Below, one piece after another: positions 15,690 to 22,192 of a stretch of DNA of 35,429 nt. Numbering within the stretch: position 1 is the first letter of the stretch; each line of letters starts with the position of its first letter. A model generated the notes under the pieces. That model worked only from the letters and a program-made list of their open reading frames with translations, searched no databases and was not told the DNA's origin. Both the position numbers and the translations under genes were made by a program. The DNA comes from DASYYE01 sp035946955 (GTDB taxonomy: Bacteria; Actinomycetota; Actinomycetes; Streptosporangiales; Streptosporangiaceae): positions 1-35,429 of the forward strand of contig DASYYE010000252.1 in the NCBI GenBank assembly GCA_035946955.1, given 5' to 3'.

Positions 15690-15890
15690 CTGGCTCTTAT
15701 CCCTGTGGAACCGCGCGTTAAGGCAACGCCGGGGAAGGTGGTCGGATGGTTCTGCGGGGGCAGTCACCCGGTCGCCACATGCGCAACAGAGGTCACCTCC
15801 GGGAGGCAGGCGCCTGTCATGGTCGTCTTCGTAGAATCGCAGTACGGACCACCCATATGCTGGCGGCCCGCACTGCGAGAGGACGCGGCC
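15690..15890 (+). other. Upstream region of the sigma factor gene
   Basis: The 315-base gap between the CHAT and sigma genes holds the two hairpins listed separately and this non-coding stretch. It contains TAGAAT at 15832-15837, a good -10 hexamer 54 bases before the GTG start, and a second TATGCT at 15856-15861. No -35 or ECF-type GGAAC box was recognised. The frame open through here does not look coding. Confidence 0.35.
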
Positions 15891-16484
15891 GTGACGCGGG
15901 ATGACCCATCGGCTACTGCGCTGTTGACACGTGCCCGCGATGGCGACAAGCGGGCGTGGGACGAAATCGTCGAGCGGTACTCGCCGCTGATCTGGTCCAT
16001 CTGCCGTGGCTACCGGCTGAGCAAGGTTGACGCCGATGACGTCGGCCAATGCGTATGGCTGCGGCTCGTGGACCACCTCGGCCTCATCCGCGACCCGGCG
16101 GCACTGCCTGGCTGGCTCGCTACCACCACACGCCGGGAGTGCGGCCGTGTGGTGGCCGCGTCCCGCCGGCGTGAGGCACTCGGCGGCACGGTGGACGCCG
16201 CGGAGGTCGCGGACCAGCACCCCGACGAGGCCGAGGAGGAGGTGCTACGGGCCGAGCGCGACGCTGCGCTACGGGAGGCGTTCGAGCAGTTGCCCGCCCC
16301 CTGCCAGCGGCTGCTCGCCCTGCTCACCGAGGACCCGCCGCTGCCCTACGCCGAGATCAGCGCCAAGCTGGGAGTTCCAGTCGGAAGCATCGGGCCCAAC
16401 CGGGCACGGTGCCTCGAAAGAGTACGGCGACACCCGGCAGTCGCCGCACTCATCAGAGCTGAGGCCGGCATCCCAGGGAGGTGA
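15891..16484 (+). CDS. RNA polymerase sigma-70/ECF-type factor
   Basis: A 197-residue alternative sigma factor. Region 2 (about 21-93) contains RAWDEIVERYSPLIWSIC, the DADDVGQCVWLRL core-binding and -10 recognition helix, and WLATTTRRECGRVV. Region 4 (about 124-182) contains LPAPCQRLLALL and the HTH YAEISAKLGVPVGSIGPNRARC for -35 recognition. There is no region 3 or 1.1, as expected of an ECF-like factor. GTG at 15891 is chosen because GAGAGGA precedes it and the homologous region starts there; the open frame runs back to 15687 without ribosome site or family similarity. The companion gene begins one base after its stop. It probably transcribes this protease cluster. The activating signal is unknown. 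Confidence 0.9.
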   Translation: MTRDDPSATALLTRARDGDKRAWDEIVERYSPLIWSICRGYRLSKVDADDVGQCVWLRLVDHLGLIRDPAALPGWLATTTRRECGRVVAASRRREALGGTVDAAEVADQHPDEAEEEVLRAERDAALREAFEQLPAPCQRLLALLTEDPPLPYAEISAKLGVPVGSIGPNRARCLERVRRHPAVAALIRAEAGIPGR

Positions 16485-16485
16485 C

Positions 16486-16950
16486 ATGATGGCCAGCCAG
16501 CAGTGGGCGGATGACGACCAGCTCCTAGCTGCCCTCGACAGTGCATTGCGAACGGCCCGTGCCGTGCCCCGCGAGTTCGTCGAGGCTGGCAAGGCGGCGT
16601 ATACGTGGCACAGCATCGACGCGGAACTCGCCGCTCTCACTTTTGACTCGACCGTGCAGGCAGCAGAACTCTCGGCCGTTCGGGGGCCGGAAGCGTCCCC
16701 GCGCTACCTCACGCTGGCATCGACGGAACTCACCATCGAGTTGGAGATCAGCTCCGACGCGATGGTCGGGCAGATTGTGCCGCCCGAACGTGGCCAGGTG
16801 GAGGCATGCCCCGCCAGTGGCCCGGCCGTGACCGTGGACATCGATGAGGTCGGGTGCTTTGTCATCCGGCCACTCCCCACATCCCCGTTCCGGCTGCATT
16901 GCCACACCGGCCAGGGCATCGACGTCCTGACCACCTGGATAACCCTGTAG
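16486..16950 (+). CDS. Sigma-factor companion protein, putative anti-sigma or effector
   Basis: A 154-residue soluble acidic protein with no transmembrane helix. It starts at one of two adjacent ATGs (16486, 16489) behind GGGAGGTGAC, one base after the sigma stop, so the two genes are almost certainly co-translated. The N-terminal 50 residues are helical and include FVEAGKAAYTWHSIDAELAAL; the rest is beta-rich (LTIELEISSDAMVGQIVPP, then DIDEVGCFVIRPLPTSPFRL). From memory, proteins with a TWHxIDAELA segment accompany sigma factors of this type in actinobacteria, but I know of no assigned function. Partner-binding or sigma control is inferred only from coupling. It has no zinc HxxxCxxC anti-sigma motif, so it is not a ZAS-type anti-sigma factor. 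Confidence 0.8.
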   Translation: MMASQQWADDDQLLAALDSALRTARAVPREFVEAGKAAYTWHSIDAELAALTFDSTVQAAELSAVRGPEASPRYLTLASTELTIELEISSDAMVGQIVPPERGQVEACPASGPAVTVDIDEVGCFVIRPLPTSPFRLHCHTGQGIDVLTTWITL

Positions 16951-17047
16951 CGATCTGCTAGGCCCGCGGCCTGCCTGTATCAGGACCGTCCCCATCTGCT
17001 CCGTCCAGTCAGGGAAAGTGCTGGGTTGAGACTTGGGGGCTTCAGTC

Positions 17048-18700
17048 ATGACACAGAACACAGGTGTACCGATCCCGGGCAGCCACCGGGACCCGCTGCC
17101 AGGCGCTCGGGTGGACGCGCCGACCGACCCAGGTGAACGGCTGACCGTCACCGTGTACCTGCGGCCCAGCCCGCACGCCAGCCAGAAGGTTGACGTGGCC
17201 GCGCAGGCTGGGCTGCTGCCGCGTGAGCGGCACTACCTGGACCCGGCCGAGGTGCAGGCGCAGTTCGGTGCGGACCCGGCCGAGATGTCCGCGGTCGCCG
17301 ACTGGGCTCGCGGCTGTGGCCTGGAAGTGGTCCGCCAGAACGTGGCTGCCCGCAGCCTGCGGCTGGCGGGCACGGCCGCTGACTTCAGCCACGCCTTCGG
17401 CGTCCAGCTGCAGACATGGCGGCACGCGGGTGGCAGCTACCGCGGCCGCACCGGCGCGGTGAACGTGCCCGCGTCCCTGGCTGGCGTGGTCGAGGCGGTG
17501 CTGGGACTGGACAACCGGCCGCTGGGCCGCGCGTACCTGCGAACCGCACGCGGGGCATTCGAGGCAGCCGCCCCGGGCAACGGCCTGCCGGCCAACACCT
17601 ACCTGCCGCCTCAGGTGGGCGCGCTCTACCAGTTCCCGCAGTCCTGCGACGGCACCGGCCAGACGGTCGCGGTGCTGGTCTTCAACGGCCAGGTAGGCGC
17701 CAGTGGCCGGCAGGCGCCGGGCGGGTATGACCCCGGCCTGCTCGGGGCCTACTTCAGCCAGGTCATCGGCACCAGCCCGCCGCAGCTCACCGACGTTGTC
17801 GTCCACGGCCCCGGGAACAGCCCCGGCGATGGCAGCAGCCCGCTGGATGTCAGCGGTGAGGTCTACCTGGACCTGTGCATGGTCGGCGCGCTGGCACCCG
17901 GGGCCAGGATCGCCGTCTACTTCACGGAGTTCACCGAGCAGGGCTGGGTGGACGCCATCAGCGAGGCGGTCACCGACGCGGTCAACGACCCCGGCGTGAT
18001 CTCGGTCAGCTATGGCAACCCGGAAAACGACCCCACCCGTGGGCTGTGGACCCACGCCGCAGTCAGGCAGGTCGACCGTGCCCTAGAGGCGGCAGCGGCC
18101 GCTGGGCGCACGGTCTGCTGTGCCGCTGGGGACGATGGTTCCGCTGACGAGCCGGGCACGACCGCGGTCCACGCGGACTTCCCCGCCTCCAGCCCGTGGG
18201 TGCTGGCTTGTGGCGGCACCCGCCTGGAGTCCAGCAACGGCACCATCACCCGCGAGGTCGTCTGGAACGACCTGGCCGATGGCAACGGCGCCACGGGCGG
18301 CGGCACCTCGACGGTCTTCCGGCTGCCGGCGTGGCAGCAGGCCGCTGGCGTGCCCACGGCCTGTGACATGCCGTCCCCGGGCAGGGGCGTGCCGGACGTC
18401 GCCTCCCTGGCCGACCCGCAGACACCGTTCGTGGTGGTCGGCCCCAACGGCTCCCTTGCCGGTGTCGGTGGCACCAGCGCCGCAGCGCCGTTGTGGGCGG
18501 CACTGGCGGCCCGTCTCAGCGAGGCGCTCGGGACCAGGGTTGGCTACCTCAACCCACTGCTCTACTCCCGGATGGCCACCGGGGTGCTGCGCGACATCAC
18601 AGAGGGCAGTAATGGCGCATACCAGGCAGGCACCGGCTGGGACGCCTGCACCGGACTCGGCGTACCCGGCGCGGACGCCCTGCTGCAGGCACTCCAGTGA
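17048..18700 (+). CDS. Sedolisin / kumamolisin-like S53 peptidase with pro-domain
   Basis: A 550-residue serine-carboxyl peptidase. Residues 28-165 form the pro-kumamolisin activation domain (LTVTVYLRP start, SLRLAGTAADFSHAFGVQL). The catalytic domain has Glu271 and Asp275 in SGEVYLDLCMVG, oxyanion Asp362 in AAGDDGS and nucleophile Ser477 in GVGGTSAAAP. The C-terminal calcium site is LRDITEG (Asp516) and GTGWD (Asp532). All key residues are present. The ATG at 17048 has GGGGG 8 bases upstream. The N-terminus (MTQNTGVPIPGSHRDP) is not a signal peptide, so unlike most secreted acid sedolisins it may stay in the cytoplasm or leave by another route. It follows the sigma/companion pair by 97 bases and is probably part of the same module. 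The target is unknown. Confidence 0.92.
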   Translation: MTQNTGVPIPGSHRDPLPGARVDAPTDPGERLTVTVYLRPSPHASQKVDVAAQAGLLPRERHYLDPAEVQAQFGADPAEMSAVADWARGCGLEVVRQNVAARSLRLAGTAADFSHAFGVQLQTWRHAGGSYRGRTGAVNVPASLAGVVEAVLGLDNRPLGRAYLRTARGAFEAAAPGNGLPANTYLPPQVGALYQFPQSCDGTGQTVAVLVFNGQVGASGRQAPGGYDPGLLGAYFSQVIGTSPPQLTDVVVHGPGNSPGDGSSPLDVSGEVYLDLCMVGALAPGARIAVYFTEFTEQGWVDAISEAVTDAVNDPGVISVSYGNPENDPTRGLWTHAAVRQVDRALEAAAAAGRTVCCAAGDDGSADEPGTTAVHADFPASSPWVLACGGTRLESSNGTITREVVWNDLADGNGATGGGTSTVFRLPAWQQAAGVPTACDMPSPGRGVPDVASLADPQTPFVVVGPNGSLAGVGGTSAAAPLWAALAARLSEALGTRVGYLNPLLYSRMATGVLRDITEGSNGAYQAGTGWDACTGLGVPGADALLQALQ

Positions 18701-18816
18701 AGCCGCAGCGCAGGCGCCGTCCGTGCCCGGACCGCCCGCCTACCGCCACCCGGTGCCGTCCGAGCGCCCTGTCACGGTTCTCGTGGTGTCGACTGTGCTC
18801 GGTCCCTGCGGGGTAC

Positions 18817-18833
18817 GGTTCGTTACACGAACC
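18817..18833 (+). promoter_or_regulatory. 17-bp palindrome upstream of alr
   Basis: GGTTCGT, spacer TAC, ACGAACC: perfect 7-bp arms, 68 bases before the alr start, overlapping TACGGT, a possible -10. Its geometry suits a dimeric repressor operator. The rest of the 201-base gap after the S53 gene shows nothing else clear. Confidence 0.45.
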
Positions 18834-18901
18834 TGACCAGCAGCCCTGAGCCTCGGCAGTGGCGCGGCGGAACCTCTCGCAGCTCATGCCAGGGGGCCGT
18901 C

Positions 18902-20038
18902 GTGTCACACCGCCAGCCCGCGACACCGCGCGCCGAGGTGGTCGTGGACCTCGTCGCCATCAGGCACAACGTCCGCCTGCTGGCCGAACAGGCTGCTCAG
19001 TCCGGTGCCGCCACGATGGCCATCGTGAAGGCCGACGGCTACGGCCATGGTGCGGTCAAGGTGGCGCAGGCCGCCCTGGGCGGTGGGGCGGCCTGGCTCG
19101 GGGTCGCGGCCGTCGGGGAGGCACTGGACCTGCGCCTGGCCGGGATCACGGCGCCGGTGCTGTGCTGGCTGCACGCACCATCGGAAGACCTCGCTCCCGC
19201 CGTCTCAGCACAGGTCGACTTGGGCGTGAGCGACCTGGGCGCGCTCGGCGCGGCCGAAGCTGCCGCGCGTTCGGCCGGCCGCACCGCGCGCGTGCACCTC
19301 AAGGCCGACACCGGCCTGTCCCGCAACGGCTGCACCGAGGCCGACTGGCCCGCGCTGGTGCACGCCGCGTCGGCGGCGCAGGCGGAAGGCACCCTCCAGG
19401 TCGTAGCGGTCATGTCCCACCTGGCCTGCGCAGACCAGCCGGGGCACCCCTCGGTCGACCACCAGGCGGCGCGTTTCGCACAGGCCTACCAGCAGTGCCT
19501 GGCGGCTGGCCTGCACCCGTTGCGGCACATCGCGAACTCCGCGGCGCTGCTGACCCGGCCAGACCTGCACTTCGACCTGGTCCGGCCGGGCATCGCGGTA
19601 TACGGCCTGAACCCTGTGCCGGTCCCGGCGGACCTGCGCCCCGCCATGACCTTCCGGTCGTGTGTAGCCATGGTGAAGCGCATACCGGCGGGTGAGGGTG
19701 TTTCCTACGGGCTCACCTGGACCGCGCCGGCCGACACCACCCTCGCGCTGGTCCCGGTGGGTTACGCGGACGGCATACCACGGGCCCTGTCCGGCCGGCT
19801 GGAAGTGCTGGTCAACGGCCACCGGCGCCCGGTGGTCGGCCGTGTCTGCATGGACCAGGTCATGGTCGACTGCGGCGACGTCCCGGTGTCACCAGGCGAC
19901 GAGGTCGTGCTCTTCGGCCCGGGCGACCGGGGTGAGCCGACCGCCAGGCAGTGGGCCGACCTCACCGGCACCATCGACTATGAGATCGTCACCGGGATGT
20001 ACCGCCCCCGCATCGTGCGCACATACACCGACGCCTAG
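18902..20038 (+). CDS. alr: Alanine racemase
   Basis: PLP enzyme interconverting L- and D-alanine, supplying D-Ala for peptidoglycan. The 378-residue protein has the PLP lysine in AIVKADGYGHG (about residue 41), HLKADTGLSRNG, the phosphate-binding IANSAALL segment, VRPGIAVYGLNP, the catalytic Tyr in GVSYGLTW and CMDQVMVD near the C-terminus. The length is normal for the family. The GTG start has AGGGGG 5-6 bases upstream. It stands alone, between the protease cluster and a convergent GH15 gene. A palindrome upstream may regulate it. Confidence 0.97.
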   Translation: MSHRQPATPRAEVVVDLVAIRHNVRLLAEQAAQSGAATMAIVKADGYGHGAVKVAQAALGGGAAWLGVAAVGEALDLRLAGITAPVLCWLHAPSEDLAPAVSAQVDLGVSDLGALGAAEAAARSAGRTARVHLKADTGLSRNGCTEADWPALVHAASAAQAEGTLQVVAVMSHLACADQPGHPSVDHQAARFAQAYQQCLAAGLHPLRHIANSAALLTRPDLHFDLVRPGIAVYGLNPVPVPADLRPAMTFRSCVAMVKRIPAGEGVSYGLTWTAPADTTLALVPVGYADGIPRALSGRLEVLVNGHRRPVVGRVCMDQVMVDCGDVPVSPGDEVVLFGPGDRGEPTARQWADLTGTIDYEIVTGMYRPRIVRTYTDA

Positions 20039-20046
20039 TGCCACCT

Positions 20047-20066
20047 GGTGCCACCGCGCGGGCACC
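20047..20066 (+). terminator. Hairpin after alr
   Basis: GGTGCC pairs with GGCACC around an 8-base loop, 9 bases after the alr stop, followed by GATGATTTG without a real U tract. The remaining bases to 20251, between the convergent alr and GH15 genes, show no gene. Confidence 0.45.
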
Positions 20067-20251
20067 GATGATTTGCCGTTCACAGGACCGTCTGAACGAA
20101 CAAGCCGCGCTGGCGCCGCGCAGTTCTGCAGCGGCACCAAAAGGCGCCCAGGTGTTCGCCCGCTTCGGCCTGCCCGCACGTGCCACGGACCCAGGCCCGT
20201 CTCCGGCCGGGTGAAAGCGGTGGGCGGGGCCACGCTCCAGCGCCGCTGCGC

Positions 20252-22078
20252 TCAGCCGAGGGCGCGGTCGAGGTTGAAGGCGGCGCTGATCAGCGCCAGG
20301 TGGGTCAGTGCCTGGGGGAAGTTGCCCTGCTGCTCCCCCGTGCGGCTGATCTGCTCCGCATACAGGCCCAGGTGGTTGGCGTAAGTGAGCATCTTCTCGA
20401 ACGCCAGCCGCGCCTCCTCCAGGCGCCCGGCGCGGGTGAGCGCCTCGACGTACCAGAACGAGCACGCCGAGAACGTGCCTTCCTCGCCGCGGACCCCGTC
20501 GGGACTGGCCTGGGGGTCGTAACGGTAGACGAGGGAATCAGACACCAGGCAGGTGGTGAGCGCGTCCAGGGTGGACAGCCACTTAGGGTCGGTCGGCGAG
20601 ATGAACTTGACCAGCGGCATCATCAAAATGGCCGCGTCGAGGACGTCTCCGCCTTCGTACTGGGCGAACGCCTTCAGCTTCGGTGACCAGCCACGGTCCA
20701 TGATCCGCCGGTAGATCGCATCACGGGCCGCCCGCCAGCGCACGATGTCGGCGGGCAGGCCCCGGTAGTTGGCCAGCCGGATCGCCCGCTCGACCGCCAC
20801 CCAGCACATGAGCTGCGAGTACAGGAACTTCTTGCGGCCGCCGCGGGTCTCCCAGATGCCCTCATCGGGCTGGTCCCAGTGGTCACAGACCCAGTCGGTG
20901 TTGGCGGTGATCGCCTCCCACTGGGCGCTGGAGATGGGCTGGTGCCAGCGGTCGAAGAGGTAGGCCGAGTCCATCAGCTCGCCGTAGATGTCGAGCTGGA
21001 GCTGTTTGGCCGCGTCATTGCCGACCCGCACCGGCACCGAGCCCTCGTAGCCGGCCAGGTGGCCCAGTTCCCGCTCCGGCAGCTCGGTGCGCCCGTCGAT
21101 GCCGTACATCACCTGCAGCGGGCCAGACGCACTCTGTTCCCGCCCGGCGGCGTGACTGAGCATGAAGTTCATGAAGGCATCGGCCTCACTGGCGAAACCC
21201 AGCCGCAGCAGCGCGTAGACGCAGAAGGCCGCGTCACGGACCCACACGTACCGGTAGTCCCAGTTACGCTCCCCACCGATCTGCTCAGGCAGGCTGGTCG
21301 TGGGCGCGGCCACGATCGCGCCGGTCGGCGCGTAGGTCAGCAGCTTCAGTGTCAGCGCTGAGCGGTGCACCACCTCGCGCCACCGGCCCCGGTAGCGCGA
21401 CGCCGAGAGCCATTTCCGCCAGAACGCGACGGTGGCGGCCCCCAGCTCCTCCGCCTCTTCGCGGGAACATGCGAGCGGCGCGACGTCCCTGCCCACCTCG
21501 TCCATAACGAACACCGCTGACTCACCCTCGGCCAGCTTGAACTCGGCCGTCACATCACGGCCGTCGTGCTCGAACGGCACCGTCGCGGACAGGCCAACGG
21601 CCCAGCCGGGCGCCCTGAAGACCACCCCACCTTCCATTTCGGTGAGGGTGTGCGGCTCCATCCCATAGCCGAACCGCGGCCAGACCCGTGCCTGGAACGG
21701 CATGGCCCCCCGCGAGCACAGCACCCGCCGGATCAGCCGGTGCCGCTGTGTCTCATCCGGGCCGCCGACCGGCATGAAGTCCTGGATCTCACCCACCCCG
21801 TCCTCCGCGAAGAAACGGGTGATCAGCACGTTGGTATCGGGGAGATAGAACTGACGGGTCTTGGCCGGCACGGCGGCGGCCAGCTCAAAGGACCCGCCAC
21901 GGTCACCGTCCAGGAGCGAGCCGAACATGCTGGGAGCATCGAAAGACGGACAGCAATGCCAGTCGATGGTGCCGTTGGTCCCTACGAGGGCCACGCAGTG
22001 CAGGTCACCGATGAGCCCATGCTCAGACACTGGCAGATAGCCGGAACACCCAGCCGTACCGGGCACGTGAGCGCTCAT
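20252..22078 (-). CDS. Glycoside hydrolase family 15 (glucoamylase or trehalase type)
   Basis: A 608-residue cytoplasmic inverting alpha-glucosidase of the bacterial GH15 class. The N-terminal beta-sandwich begins YLPVSEHGLIGDLHCVALVG and contains GTIDWHCCPSFDAPSMFG. The (alpha/alpha)6 barrel has ERNWDYRYVWVRDAAF, the acid segment DEGIWE (405-410) and the base Glu575 in YAEQISRTGEQQGNFPQA. These patterns occur in actinobacterial GH15 proteins that act as trehalases or on maltodextrins; the substrate cannot be decided here. The ATG at 22078 has AAGG 8 bases upstream. The frame open to 22714 overlaps the divergent regulator gene and is not coding. The divergent MalT-like regulator is the obvious candidate controller. 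Confidence 0.93.
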   Translation of the reverse strand: MSAHVPGTAGCSGYLPVSEHGLIGDLHCVALVGTNGTIDWHCCPSFDAPSMFGSLLDGDRGGSFELAAAVPAKTRQFYLPDTNVLITRFFAEDGVGEIQDFMPVGGPDETQRHRLIRRVLCSRGAMPFQARVWPRFGYGMEPHTLTEMEGGVVFRAPGWAVGLSATVPFEHDGRDVTAEFKLAEGESAVFVMDEVGRDVAPLACSREEAEELGAATVAFWRKWLSASRYRGRWREVVHRSALTLKLLTYAPTGAIVAAPTTSLPEQIGGERNWDYRYVWVRDAAFCVYALLRLGFASEADAFMNFMLSHAAGREQSASGPLQVMYGIDGRTELPERELGHLAGYEGSVPVRVGNDAAKQLQLDIYGELMDSAYLFDRWHQPISSAQWEAITANTDWVCDHWDQPDEGIWETRGGRKKFLYSQLMCWVAVERAIRLANYRGLPADIVRWRAARDAIYRRIMDRGWSPKLKAFAQYEGGDVLDAAILMMPLVKFISPTDPKWLSTLDALTTCLVSDSLVYRYDPQASPDGVRGEEGTFSACSFWYVEALTRAGRLEEARLAFEKMLTYANHLGLYAEQISRTGEQQGNFPQALTHLALISAAFNLDRALG

Positions 22079-22140
22079 AACACCAGCCTTACCCTCAGCC
22101 AGGTGAAAGTCGTCACTGGATCCTGGCGATTCACGCGTCG

Positions 22141-22170
22141 TTGACACTGCGTGCGCTCGCCTGATAGCGA
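22141..22170 (+). promoter_or_regulatory. Promoter of the MalT-like regulator
   Basis: A perfect TTGACA at 22141-22146, an 18-base spacer and TAGCGA at 22165-22170. An inverted repeat CTCGC/GCGAG overlaps the -10. If used, this promoter rules out the GTG at 22151 as the start. Confidence 0.5.
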
Positions 22171-22192
22171 GTGGACTGGTCGCCGGCAGCAG

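Noticed and set aside
17048..18700. S53 peptidase as an ordinary secreted scavenging protease
   Set aside because: Not fully excluded, but no signal peptide is visible and its neighbours are a sigma pair and a CHAT protease.
18817..18833. GGTTCGT-type arm as a tRNA T-loop
   Set aside because: No acceptor, D or anticodon stems are present around it.
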